Shown here in pieces: positions 1-8,594 of a DNA stretch of 45,135 nucleotides. Origin of the DNA: an uncultured Bacteroidales bacterium. Its GTDB lineage: Bacteria; Bacteroidota; Bacteroidia; Bacteroidales; Muribaculaceae. The notes beneath the pieces were generated by a model that was given only the letters and a program-made list of their open reading frames with translations, did no database searches and had not been told where the DNA came from. Numbering within the stretch: position 1 is the stretch's first letter; every line of letters begins with the position of its first letter. The translations under genes were made by a program, and so were the position numbers. The stretch spans positions 1 through 45,135 of the forward strand of contig CADAAI010000023.1 in the NCBI GenBank assembly GCA_902785925.1, read 5' to 3'.

Positions 1-145
1 CATGGTGGTAACCTCACCATCGTGCAAACTCTATAGTGGCGTAACTGGTAGCGGCACCTCGTTCTGGAGTGGTAACGGCTATAGCAATGCCAGCGGTGGT
101 TCGTCAGTATCGCTTTCTAACTATTCTGGCGGCGGTGGCTGGTGA
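1..145 (+). CDS. C-terminal end of an unknown Gly/Ser-rich protein (5' truncated)
   Basis: An open frame runs in from the left edge and stops with TGA at 143-145. The visible 47 residues are rich in Gly, Ser, Asn and Tyr and end in Y-S-G-G-G-G-W. Gly-rich tails ending in Trp occur in TPM/YgcG-type membrane proteins, but the fragment is too short to assign a family. The ATG at position 2 is probably an internal Met. A strong terminator follows 50 bases downstream, which supports this as the real end of a plus-strand transcript. Confidence 0.5.
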   Translation, partial: MVVTSPSCKLYSGVTGSGTSFWSGNGYSNASGGSSVSLSNYSGGGGW

Positions 146-197
146 TGCCCCCACAATAAAAGAAAATAGCCTAAATAAACCCAAACTTTTTACATTT

Positions 198-236
198 GTG
201 CCTCGAGACTGAAGAGCAGTCCCGAGGCACTTTTTT
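198..236 (+). terminator. Rho-independent terminator after the left-edge gene
   Basis: GTGCCTCG at 198-205 pairs perfectly with CGAGGCAC at 223-230, and six T follow at 231-236. The stem lies just after the plus-strand stop at 145. From 237 to the stop of the minus-strand gene at 323 I see nothing further. Confidence 0.85.
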
Positions 237-322
237 GTCCCATAGAACCACAAGGAATCAAGAATGAGCAGTGTCTAAACAAACAATGCACAAACTATTA
301 AATGCCATTAAACTTTTATTGA

Positions 323-1249
323 TCACAACTCGGGGAAATCTTGCTTGAGAATGCGAGAGAATTTCTCGGCGCCCAAGTTGGATAGGTGATCTACATCATG
401 AAAATCACGCCCTTGGAAACGCGGGTCACGCATGTAATCCTTATAGGTGGCATTATACTTGCGGACAAATTGATTTATTACATCATACATGGTTGAAAGC
501 TGCCTATCACTAATCATATTGACATACTCGCCCCACATTGGTGTTGTGACAACAATGATGTTGACATCGTGTTGCTTGCACCAATCACCTATCTTGTTAA
601 GATATTGCACATTGTATTCTACATTTTCCCAATTCTTGCAACGATGTCTTTCCAACGTTTTCTTGGCATCAATCTTCATCTCGGTGATATTAAAACGCTC
701 GGGAGCTTTAAAGACGCATCCCCATCCCAGATTGTCACAATCGGGAGCAATGCTATCGCCACAGAAGTATTTCTTAGCTTTTTCAAACTTTATAGGAAAT
801 GTAGAGTAGTTTGATAGCTCATAATTATAAATTGAGAAATCGCTGTGCTTATCATAACCGTAATAAATCTTGTAATAAATGGCCCTAAACCATTCCTTGG
901 CGTCCTCAAAGGGGGGGTCAAAAATGTTGCTCTCATCAACAATGACAATCAGGTTCTTGAGATTAGTGAGCTGAGGCTCAAATTTAGTGAGCAGGAAGTA
1001 ATCACACTCATGGCCTTGCGACACATTTGCAATGTTGAATACGCTATCGCCAATAGCATCAGGCTTGATGCCATAGTAGCTGTGTGAATTGCCCGTGATA
1101 AGGGTTTTTATTCCTCCACTGTGACTTATCATCCAATTCTTCTTTAACGTGTAGGTGTTTGGACTGTTACGAACCATGAGTTCACAACATCCCAGCAACG
1201 CAGCAATGATTGCAGCAAATAATATCGAACATTTTATGAAACGCTTCAT
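323..1249 (-). CDS. SGNH/DltD-like acyl-transfer partner of an MBOAT protein
   Basis: A 308-residue protein with an N-terminal membrane anchor or signal segment (residues 1-22, hydrophobic after M-K-R-F). It then shows the two hallmarks of the SGNH/AlgJ-like fold: a G-N-S-H block near residues 53-56, with Ser as likely nucleophile, and a D-x-x-H block near 285-288 close to the C-terminus. Such proteins act outside the membrane with an MBOAT acyltransferase to O-acylate a polysaccharide. The start at 1249 was chosen because the longer reading (to 1339) runs into the MBOAT gene, and M-K-R-F followed by a hydrophobic stretch is a normal beginning. It starts 8 bases after the MBOAT stop, so the two are almost certainly cotranscribed. 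The substrate cannot be told from sequence. Confidence 0.75.
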   Translation of the reverse strand: MKRFIKCSILFAAIIAALLGCCELMVRNSPNTYTLKKNWMISHSGGIKTLITGNSHSYYGIKPDAIGDSVFNIANVSQGHECDYFLLTKFEPQLTNLKNLIVIVDESNIFDPPFEDAKEWFRAIYYKIYYGYDKHSDFSIYNYELSNYSTFPIKFEKAKKYFCGDSIAPDCDNLGWGCVFKAPERFNITEMKIDAKKTLERHRCKNWENVEYNVQYLNKIGDWCKQHDVNIIVVTTPMWGEYVNMISDRQLSTMYDVINQFVRKYNATYKDYMRDPRFQGRDFHDVDHLSNLGAEKFSRILKQDFPEL

Positions 1250-1257
1250 TGCACAAC

Positions 1258-2697
1258 TCAGAATTGGAAATATATGAAATCCTGCTGTGAGCAAGGCACT
1301 AGCAAGGCATACATGGCAATTGACACATAAAGTATCCATCTAACCCATCGCTTGGCAAAAAACTTGCCCGATAGCTGTAGCACATGCTGCTTGTCGCGCT
1401 GTATCCATTCCACTACCATGAGCCCAAAGCACATGACCAAAGGCCACTTGCCAATGAGATTGTCAAAGCACAATATCGACTTGTCGCACAAGTGACTAAT
1501 AAAATCGAATGCCATTGAAACGTTTGGAGCTCGGAACAATATCAACCCAAACGTCACAAGTGCAAATGTGAATGCTATCATCACCAACTCCTTGAAAGTT
1601 GGCAATAGTCGATTGTAGCCCACATTGTGCTCAAACTTGCTTTTCAATGGCAAGAAACGATAAAGCGAAATGAAAACGGCGTGGAAAAGACCCCATAGCA
1701 CAAACGACCATTCGGCTCCGTGCCACAACCCACTAATGAAAAACACAACAAAAGTGTTGAAGATGGTTCTACCCAAGCCACGCCTGCTGCCACCTAAGGG
1801 GAAATATACATAATCGCGGAACCACGACATCAATGATATGTGCCAGCGGCGCCAAAACTCAGGTAGACTTCGGGAGAGATATGGAATGTTGAAGTTTCTC
1901 GTCAGGTTTATTCCAAACAATCGGGCACACCCAATTGCTATGTCGCTATAGCCCGAGAAGTCACAATAAATCTGGAATGAGAACAAAATGCTGCAAAGAA
2001 CCAAGTTGAGTGACGTGTAATGCGAGTAACCAGCCCACACACCATCCACAATCTCGGCTATTGAGTCGGCTATTACAAGCTTCTTGAAAAAGCCCCATAG
2101 CATCTGGCGGCAACCATCAACAGCCTTGCTGTAATCAAATGTGCGAGGATTGACAAACTGAGGCAACAAGCGCGTGGCTCTCTCAATTGGTCCAGCAACA
2201 AGTTGCGGGAAGAAGCTGATAAAGGCACAGAATGATACAAGATCGCGCACGGGGGCTATCTTTCCGCGGTATACATCAATTGAGTAACTCAACGCTTGGA
2301 AGGTATAGAAACTAATTCCTACTGGCAGTATAATGTTTGCCGTGGGCCAGTCGAGAGTCAATCCAAGCGCAGCAAACACATCGTTAAGGCTGTTGACAAA
2401 GAAATTATAATATTTAAAAATAGCCAGAATTGAGATGTTGAGGACAATGTTGGATGCACTTACTGCTTTTTGCCACCTACGCTTGCCTTCCCATAGTTCA
2501 ATCAGCAGACCGCTCGCGTAGCTGCAAACTGAAGTGATTGCGATAAGAATTAAGAATCTCCAATCCCACCATCCATAGCACACATAGCTCGCCACCACAA
2601 TGAGAAGGTTCTGCTTCTTTGTGCTTTTGAACACAAACCAGTATAGCAGAAACACTAATGGCAAGAAGATGAGAAATTCTATGGAATTGAACGACAT
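1258..2697 (-). CDS. MBOAT family O-acyltransferase (AlgI-like)
   Basis: A 479-residue polytopic membrane protein of the AlgI/DltB type that moves an acyl group, usually acetyl, across the inner membrane for transfer to a cell-surface polysaccharide. It has about ten hydrophobic segments. The family motifs are clear: a P-E-F-W-R-R-W-H-I-S-L block, and the active-site region with W-H-G-A-E-W and a second His about 13 residues later (approximately H326 and H339). Length is usual for the family. The start at 2697 removes a 23-residue polar extension and puts a hydrophobic helix at the N-terminus. A -7 box (TAACTTTG, minus strand, 2731 to 2724) lies 27 bases upstream. No other polysaccharide genes are in view, so the acceptor is unknown. 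Confidence 0.9.
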   Translation of the reverse strand: MSFNSIEFLIFLPLVFLLYWFVFKSTKKQNLLIVVASYVCYGWWDWRFLILIAITSVCSYASGLLIELWEGKRRWQKAVSASNIVLNISILAIFKYYNFFVNSLNDVFAALGLTLDWPTANIILPVGISFYTFQALSYSIDVYRGKIAPVRDLVSFCAFISFFPQLVAGPIERATRLLPQFVNPRTFDYSKAVDGCRQMLWGFFKKLVIADSIAEIVDGVWAGYSHYTSLNLVLCSILFSFQIYCDFSGYSDIAIGCARLFGINLTRNFNIPYLSRSLPEFWRRWHISLMSWFRDYVYFPLGGSRRGLGRTIFNTFVVFFISGLWHGAEWSFVLWGLFHAVFISLYRFLPLKSKFEHNVGYNRLLPTFKELVMIAFTFALVTFGLILFRAPNVSMAFDFISHLCDKSILCFDNLIGKWPLVMCFGLMVVEWIQRDKQHVLQLSGKFFAKRWVRWILYVSIAMYALLVPCSQQDFIYFQF

Positions 2698-2723
2698 TGT
2701 GTGATTCTGTTGGAAATAATTTG

Positions 2724-2731
2724 CAAAGTTA
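2724..2731 (-). promoter_or_regulatory. Bacteroidetes -7 box for the MBOAT operon
   Basis: The minus strand reads TAACTTTG here, matching TAnnTTTG, 27 bases before the MBOAT start. No clear TTG lies 20 bases further upstream, so only the -7 half is supported. Confidence 0.45.
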
Positions 2732-2823
2732 TAAAAATTGAGGTGAAAATGCACATTTAATGACAATAAACTTTTTTGACCTAAAATTTGCCAACAAACT
2801 GTGAAAACATTAATTTTGTAGTC

Positions 2824-3408
2824 ATGTTGAATTTCACTCCCATATTGCGAGGATACCTAACTTCACGCCTGAAGCAACATGCGCGCTACATTGAACATGC
2901 CGACGCAGTGCAACAAGAGCAGTTCATGCGCCTGAAAGAGCGTGCAGCACTCACTTGGTTTGGGCGTCACTACGACTTTTCGACAGTGCGTACCTACCAG
3001 GAGTTTGCCACTCGCGTTCCACTCTACCGCTACGAGGATCTGCAGCCGCAAATCATGCGCATGGTACGTGGCGAGAAAGACATCTTGTGGCCTGGGCGAT
3101 GCTTCAATTTTGCACAGTCGTCGGGCACTAGCGATGGCAACCACAAGTACATCCCTATCACGCCCGAGTCGCTGCGTTGGAACCATTACCGAGGCTCAAG
3201 CGATGTAGTGTCGCATTACCTCAACCTCAACCCCGAGAGCCGATTATTTTCAGGCAAAGCGCTAATATTGGGAGGATCATTCGCCAACGAACTTGACCTA
3301 CCACGCGGCACGCGCGTGGGTGGCCCTTTTGAGAAATCGATAGATGTCACACTCATATTATGTGTCCTCAAGGGCAGTGACAGGATAAAATGTAACCCAA
3401 AGGGCTGA
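2824..3408 (+). pseudogene. Truncated duplicate of the GH3-like gene
   Basis: The first ~166 codons (2824-3322) are homologous to the N-terminal third of the full GH3 gene at 5179, including the ATP-binding S-S-G-T-S-D-G block. At 3322/5677 homology ends abruptly, and about 28 unrelated codons follow before a stop. The adenylation core, the Y-N-A-S-E-G motif and the C-terminal domain are missing, so it cannot be an active amide synthetase. It starts with ATG where the full copy has no ATG. A TAATTTTG box (2811-2818) sits only 5 bases before the ATG, so a transcript from it would be nearly leaderless. The last 124 shared bases are nearly identical while the 5' part is clearly diverged. Confidence 0.8.
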
Positions 3409-3428
3409 CCCTTGGGGGGCAAAAGGGT

Positions 3429-3471
3429 AAAAAAATACCGCCTGGCGGTGCCGTGCTGGCTGCCAGGCGGT
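3429..3471 (-). terminator. Terminator of the minus-strand secreted-protein gene
   Basis: ACCGCCTGGC at 3437-3446 pairs perfectly with GCCAGGCGGT at 3462-3471. Read on the minus strand, the stem is followed by a run of seven T (3436 to 3430). It lies 29 bases after the stop of the gene at 3500-4921. The bases 3323-3428 upstream hold only the aberrant tail of the GH3 fragment and a weaker CCCAAAGGG/CCCTTGGG hairpin. Confidence 0.85.
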
Positions 3472-3499
3472 GTAGTTGTTTGGTAACGGTGCTGTGTGT

Positions 3500-4921
3500 T
3501 TATTTCACAACCTTTTTGCCGTTGACAATGTAGATGCCATGGGGCAGGGTGCTGAGGTCACCTCGCATGGGCTGTCCAGCCAGGTTGTAGATGACACCCT
3601 TGCTCTCAGGATTGGTAGTAGAGATTTCGGTGATGCCCGATGATCCAATGGGCAGTACAATCACGCCCATGTCAACGTCATCCTCACCAAGTGAGAGGTC
3701 GTTGGTAAGAATTGTTTCCCAGTCAACCATATATTCAACTGTCAAGTCGATATTGGCAATGAGCTCGGTTGCAAACTCGCCATTCTCGTTGGTCGTCAGG
3801 TAAACGGGCATGATTTGAGATTCACGCTGGCCAGCAGGGTTTTGCGATGGCTTGGGAGTGAAAGCAACAGTTACATTAGGCACTGGATTGCCTTCCTTGT
3901 CAACAACAACACCATGCACTGCGAGAACCGAGACGTAGGCAATCTCTGACTCGTTGCTTACGCCGCCAACAGTGTAGATTGCCTGAACACCAATTCGGCG
4001 GTTAAACAGGCGGTCTTCGCCCAGGTTGCCCTGGTTAAAGTAAACGCGAGTGCCGTCCCAGCTGATAAAGTGCACATAGTCGGAATAGTAAAGAGGCACC
4101 TCGGTTATGTCGCCATTGTCAAATATCTCGCCAGGACCAAACTCGGCAGCAGTGAATGTGTAGAGCTGGTCGTTGTCCATATAGACACGGTAGCTGAAGT
4201 TGTCCTCATAGAGGCGATTGCCGTCTACGTCAAACGGATTGATGTGGAAATGGAGGCTTGGAAGTTCCCAGTCGCTGCCGTTCTCCCAGGTGAGGTCGTA
4301 GGGTGCGCGTGGCACTGCTGGTGTGGGAGCGCCCATTGGGGTTAGGGTGGTGCCCCAGCTCATGAATCCAGCCCACTCGCCATCGGTGGTATAGGCGGCA
4401 AGACCTGTTGCCACCCAGCCCTCATAGCCAGTGCCGTTATACATGTCGCCCGAGGTGCCGTCGAGTGTTATGACACCAGTTTCGGGATCGACAGTAAATG
4501 TTGCTTGAGTCAAGTTCTGGTTGCGAGTGTAAGTTACTACCTGGTTCTCATCAAGGCTGGAAGAGGCAAAGCTCAAAACGATGTCGAGATAATTAAAGTC
4601 GTCATATCCCACTACCTGGTCGAAGTCGACAGTGATTTTTGTGTGGTCGGCATTAAACTTGCCCACAGCCCACGACTCATAATAGTACTGATCCATGCGA
4701 TAGAGGATGTTCTGGAAGTAGACTGTCTCGCCATCGGCGTCAAAAACAATCTTTACAAGATCGTTTTGCTCACCAATGTAGGTTTCCGACAAACTGAAGA
4801 TAGCTTGCCCAGTGCGAGAGTAAAGCACGGCTTCGCCCTCGGGTTGTTCAGTAATGGCTTGTGCCCACAGGGTTGTAGCCATGGAAGCACAAAGTGCAAC
4901 AAGAAGTAACAATTTCTTCAT
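3500..4921 (-). CDS. Secreted protein with a carboxypeptidase-regulatory-like domain and a T9SS-type sorting tail
   Basis: A 473-residue exported protein. Residues 1-21 form a classical signal peptide (K-K-L, a Leu/Ala core, ending W-A-Q). The middle is beta-rich and acidic with no family I recognise. Around residues 335-420 the G-V-V-V-D-K-E-G-N-P-V-P-N-V-T-V pattern fits a carboxypeptidase-regulatory/CNA-B-like beta-sandwich. The last ~40 residues (V-I-Y-N-L-A-G-Q-P, then G-I-Y-I-V-N-G-K-K-V-V-K) look like the Por/T9SS sorting tail of Bacteroidales surface proteins. It lies between the truncated and full GH3 copies but on the opposite strand, with its own -7 box and terminator. Function unknown. 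Confidence 0.8.
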   Translation of the reverse strand: MKKLLLLVALCASMATTLWAQAITEQPEGEAVLYSRTGQAIFSLSETYIGEQNDLVKIVFDADGETVYFQNILYRMDQYYYESWAVGKFNADHTKITVDFDQVVGYDDFNYLDIVLSFASSSLDENQVVTYTRNQNLTQATFTVDPETGVITLDGTSGDMYNGTGYEGWVATGLAAYTTDGEWAGFMSWGTTLTPMGAPTPAVPRAPYDLTWENGSDWELPSLHFHINPFDVDGNRLYEDNFSYRVYMDNDQLYTFTAAEFGPGEIFDNGDITEVPLYYSDYVHFISWDGTRVYFNQGNLGEDRLFNRRIGVQAIYTVGGVSNESEIAYVSVLAVHGVVVDKEGNPVPNVTVAFTPKPSQNPAGQRESQIMPVYLTTNENGEFATELIANIDLTVEYMVDWETILTNDLSLGEDDVDMGVIVLPIGSSGITEISTTNPESKGVIYNLAGQPMRGDLSTLPHGIYIVNGKKVVK

Positions 4922-5029
4922 ATAGTAGCGTGTTTTTGTTGTTAATGAGGGTTCTATAAATTCATTTCTTAGGCTACAGAAAAGGCAGAACCCCCTTAGC
5001 CCTTGCCATAACCCATTTTAGTAATGTAA

Positions 5030-5037
5030 CAAAGTTA
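5030..5037 (-). promoter_or_regulatory. -7 box for the secreted-protein gene
   Basis: The minus strand reads TAACTTTG, about 108 bases before the start at 4921, leaving a long leader. No matching -33 TTG is obvious. The rest of 4922-5178 is AT-rich and contains a run of nine C (about 5065-5073). Confidence 0.4.
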
Positions 5038-5143
5038 CAATATTTTAATGAAAAAATTTTTACCCCCCCCCATTTTTAATGTTTATTAACAATAGAAAAC
5101 ACGCTTATCCTAACAGAATATGTGTGATTTATAGAATTATTTG

Positions 5144-5151
5144 TATTTTTG
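5144..5151 (+). promoter_or_regulatory. -7 box for GH3-rnhB
   Basis: TATTTTTG fits TAnnTTTG, 27 bases before the TTG start of the GH3 gene. The -33 element is not clear. Confidence 0.45.
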
Positions 5152-5178
5152 AGGAAAATTTCAAGGTAGCATAAAGAA

Positions 5179-6696
5179 TTGATAAATTTCACACCCATAT
5201 TGCGAGGGCATCTTACCTCACGCTTGAAGCAGCACGCGCGCTACATCGACCATGCCGACGCTGTGCAGCAAGAACAGCTCATGAAGCTTATTGAGAAGGC
5301 TGCGCTCACGTGGTTTGGACGCAAGTATGACTTCTCAACTTGCCGAACCTATAAGGAGTTTGCCACCCGCGTGCCGCTTTACCGCTACGAGGACCTGCAG
5401 CCTCAAATCATGCGCATGGTGCGTGGCGAGAAAGACGTGCTGTGGCCTGGGCGATGCTTCAACTTTGCTCAATCATCAGGTACGAGCGACGGCAACCACA
5501 AGTACATTCCCATCACCCCCGAGTCGCTGCGATGGAACCATTACAAGGGCGCCAGCGATGTAGTGTCGCATTACCTCAACCTCAACCCCGAGAGCCGATT
5601 ATTTTCAGGCAAAGCGCTAATATTGGGAGGATCATTCGCAAACGAACTTGACCTACCACGCGGCACGCGCGTGGGTGATCTATCGGCAACACTCATCAAC
5701 AACATCAACCCAATTGCCAACTTGGTGCGAGTGCCATCAAAACACATCGCCCTGCTCGAAGACTGGGCAGTGAAACTTCCTGCTCTTGTCGAGGCAAGTA
5801 AGGGCGAAGATATCACCAACTTAAGTGGCGTACCCTCGTGGTTCCTCACCGTCATCAAGGAAGTGCTCAAAGCTACTGGCAAAGACTGTATTCATGACGT
5901 GTGGCCCAACTTAGAGGTCTTCTTCCATGGCGGCATAGCATTTGAACCTTACCGTGAACAGTATGAACGCCTGTGCGACATGAGCAAGATGCACTTTCTC
6001 AACACCTATAATGCCAGCGAGGGATTTTTTGCCACACAGAGCGACTGGAGCTCCACAGCTATGCTGTTGCTGCTCGATGTGGGTGTCTTCTATGAATTTA
6101 TTCCACTGAGTGAAGTAGACAGCGACCACCCCGATGTGCTGCCCATTTGGGAAATAGAGGCAGGAAAGACCTACGAATTAGTCATCACTGCATGTAACGG
6201 ATTGTGGCGTTACCGCATTGGTGACACTGTGCACATTGAGCAACTTAATCCCGTGAAAATCAACATTGCAGGTAGGACAAAGAGTTTCATCAATGCCTTT
6301 GGCGAAGAACTAATGGTTCATAACGCCGACAAGGCTATAACCCGCGCCTCGCAAGAAACTGGCGCTCAAGTGCTAAACTACACTGCGGCACCCGTCTATG
6401 CCAGCGACAAGAGCAAGGGACGCCACCAATGGCTCATTGAGTTTGAACAAGAGCCTGCAAATCTTGGCGAGTTTGCTACTCTGCTCGACAAGTACCTACA
6501 AGAGGACAATGGCGACTACCAAGCCAAGCGCTATCAGGGCATTTTCCTCGACGCTCCCGACATAGTAGTCGCACGACGTGGTCTCTTTGACCAGTGGCTC
6601 GCCTCAACAGGTAAACTCGGTGGTCAGCGAAAGATTCCACGTCTCAACAACAACCGTAACGTCATTGACCAAATTCTCTCCCTAATGCAAAATTGA
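5179..6696 (+). CDS. GH3-family acyl-acid amido synthetase-like protein
   Basis: A full-length (505 aa) member of the GH3 group of adenylate-forming enzymes, best known from plants, where they join an acyl acid to an amino acid through an acyl-AMP. Visible motifs are the phosphate-binding S-S-G-T-S-D-G (99-105), Y-N-A-S-E-G (277-282) and G-L-W-R-Y-R-I-G-D (341-349), followed by a C-terminal domain starting near N-A-F-G-E-E-L. The bacterial substrate is not established. An in-frame TAG at 5167 limits the start. The only candidate near the homologous beginning is TTG at 5179, and the next ATG (5281) would remove 34 conserved residues. It is followed 7 bases later by rnhB. Confidence 0.85.
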   Translation: MINFTPILRGHLTSRLKQHARYIDHADAVQQEQLMKLIEKAALTWFGRKYDFSTCRTYKEFATRVPLYRYEDLQPQIMRMVRGEKDVLWPGRCFNFAQSSGTSDGNHKYIPITPESLRWNHYKGASDVVSHYLNLNPESRLFSGKALILGGSFANELDLPRGTRVGDLSATLINNINPIANLVRVPSKHIALLEDWAVKLPALVEASKGEDITNLSGVPSWFLTVIKEVLKATGKDCIHDVWPNLEVFFHGGIAFEPYREQYERLCDMSKMHFLNTYNASEGFFATQSDWSSTAMLLLLDVGVFYEFIPLSEVDSDHPDVLPIWEIEAGKTYELVITACNGLWRYRIGDTVHIEQLNPVKINIAGRTKSFINAFGEELMVHNADKAITRASQETGAQVLNYTAAPVYASDKSKGRHQWLIEFEQEPANLGEFATLLDKYLQEDNGDYQAKRYQGIFLDAPDIVVARRGLFDQWLASTGKLGGQRKIPRLNNNRNVIDQILSLMQN

Positions 6697-6703
6697 TAGT
6701 GAG

Positions 6704-7300
6704 ATGTTACAACGATATTTACAAGAAGGCCGCATTGAGGCAGGATGTGATGAAGCCGGGCGTGGATGCCTAGCGGGACCTGTTACGGCTGCTGCGGTGA
6801 TACTGCCACCAAACTTTGAAAACGAACTGCTCAACGACAGCAAGCAACTCACCGAGCACCAGCGCGACCTGCTGCGTCCCGTCATTGAGCGAGAGGCTCT
6901 GGCGTGGGCAGTAGCTATGGTATAGCCTCAGGAGATTGACCGCATCAACATCCTCAAAGCATCGATTACCGCTATGCATCGTGCCCTCGACCAGCTCACA
7001 ATCAGGCCTGAGCATATTCTCGTCGACGGCAACCGCTTCTACCCTTATAATGACATCCCTTTCACCACTGTGGTCAAGGGTGATGGCAAGATGATGAGCA
7101 TAGCCGCAGCAAGCGTACTCGCCAAGACCCACCGAGATGAGTTAATGAAAAAGATTGCCGAGGAGTTTCCTCACTACAATTGGGCAAAGAACAAAGGCTA
7201 TCCTACTAAAGACCACCGTGCTGCCATCGTGGCACACGGCATCAGCCCCTACCACCGCAAGTCGTTCAACCTCGTTGGCCAACTATCCCTCTTCGACTAA
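6704..7300 (+). pseudogene. rnhB: Ribonuclease HII interrupted by an in-frame TAG
   Basis: Reading through one stop gives a complete RNase HII (about 198 residues), the enzyme that nicks RNA in RNA-DNA hybrids and removes single ribonucleotides. All four catalytic carboxylates are in place: D16-E17 in the D-E-A-G-R-G motif, D108 in V-D-G-N and D126 in K-G-D-G. However, codon 74 (6923-6925) is TAG, where homologues have an ordinary residue before the P-x-E-I-D-R-I-N-I block. A single change from TCG (Ser) would explain it. There is no frameshift or other decay. Without readthrough the product is 73 aa, and a restart at 6974 would lack D16-E17, so neither half should work. TAG ends several other genes here, so general recoding is unlikely. 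Confidence 0.85.
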
Positions 7301-7339
7301 AAGAAAGGTTATTGCAATAAGCGATATTTCAAGAGGGGC

Positions 7340-8578
7340 TTATTTCAAAAGTTTAAGAAGCATTATCAAGGCGTGGGTTGTAGCGCGGTCAATGATTTGG
7401 GCGCGGCTACCGGTAAAATGCAGGCACTTGCTTGTGACTATATCACCCACTTTGGCTGCCATCCACACAGTACCCACAGGTTTGTCGGGCGTTCCGCCAC
7501 CAGGACCTGCCACGCCGCTTGTTGCCACAGCACAATGAGTGTGGCAAACTGCGCAAGCACCGTTAACCATTTGCTCCACCACGGGCTGGCTCACCGCTCC
7601 ACATGTATCGAGAACTGTGTCGTCAACTCCCAATACTCGATGCTTCACATCGTTGCTATAGCTCACTACGCTACCCATAAAATAGTCACTACTACCAGCA
7701 ATCTCGGTAATCACATGAGCAATGTTTCCGCCTGTGCAACTCTCGGCTGTTGATAGTGTAAGACCTAGTTCTCTCAACCTCTCCCCTACTATCTGCGATA
7801 GAGGCTTATCGGCATCAGCAATTATGCTCTTACCCAATAGTTTGTGCAGTTGTTTCGACAACCTTTCCATGTCATCATTTAACGACTTGCTATCGCTGTG
7901 TGTACCCGTGAGTCTCAACCTGATAACTCCCTGCGCTGGAAGATAGGCTAGATGAATATAATCAGGCATCTCTTGCTCAAATCGCTCCAATTTCTCAGCG
8001 AGCGCACTCTCGGCATAGTCGATAACCACAAACGTGCGATACTCGATGTCGACATCGCTGTGGAAGTGTTTAACCAGGCGTGGTATCACGGCACGCTCCA
8101 TCATAGTCTGTGTCTCGACAGGAACACCTGGCATCGAAACTAGTACCTTACCATCGATCTCGAACCACATAATGGGCGCAGTACCCACCTCGTTCTGAAT
8201 CACTTGACATGACGAAGGCACCATTGCTTGCGATGCCGTGAGGCGGTTCATCGGTATGCCACGGCGAGCAAACATCTCGTCAACGTTACGCTTCACATCC
8301 TCGTTGAGCACCATTTCACCACCAAAGTAACTACATAATGTAGCTTTAGTTATATCATCCTTTGTGGGACCGAGTCCACCAGTCATCAGCACCAGGTCGG
8401 TGAGTGAAAAAGCCTCATCGATAGCGCGTTTTATCTCACTAGCATCGTCGGCTATCACTCGCACGCTTTGCGACTCCCATCCCAGTGGTGCCATGTGACG
8501 TGCTATCCATCCTGAATTGGTGTCAGTAACCTGTCCTATTAACAGCTCATCACCTATTACAATTGTTGAGTATTTCAT
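7340..8578 (-). CDS. cinA: CinA family protein with NMN amidohydrolase domain
   Basis: A 412-residue two-domain protein. The N-terminal half is a molybdopterin-binding-like (MoCF/COG1058) domain with G-D-E-L-L-I-G and M-T-G-G-L-G-P-T-K-D-D near residues 8-75. The C-terminal half (from about 255) is the PncC domain, with S-T-A-E-S-C-T-G-G and V-A-G-P-G-G-G-T-P-D-K-P-V-G-T-V, which hydrolyses nicotinamide mononucleotide in NAD recycling. Length and architecture match CinA. It starts 16 bases after the Ste24-like gene, so the two form a minus-strand operon converging on rnhB. Confidence 0.93.
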   Translation of the reverse strand: MKYSTIVIGDELLIGQVTDTNSGWIARHMAPLGWESQSVRVIADDASEIKRAIDEAFSLTDLVLMTGGLGPTKDDITKATLCSYFGGEMVLNEDVKRNVDEMFARRGIPMNRLTASQAMVPSSCQVIQNEVGTAPIMWFEIDGKVLVSMPGVPVETQTMMERAVIPRLVKHFHSDVDIEYRTFVVIDYAESALAEKLERFEQEMPDYIHLAYLPAQGVIRLRLTGTHSDSKSLNDDMERLSKQLHKLLGKSIIADADKPLSQIVGERLRELGLTLSTAESCTGGNIAHVITEIAGSSDYFMGSVVSYSNDVKHRVLGVDDTVLDTCGAVSQPVVEQMVNGACAVCHTHCAVATSGVAGPGGGTPDKPVGTVWMAAKVGDIVTSKCLHFTGSRAQIIDRATTHALIMLLKLLK

Positions 8579-8594
8579 CGGTTAGTTTATCGTT

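Noticed and set aside
6704..7300. Genome-wide recoding of TAG
   Set aside because: queE, the gldE-like gene and the 89-aa membrane protein end in TAG at their normal C-termini, so TAG is a working stop.
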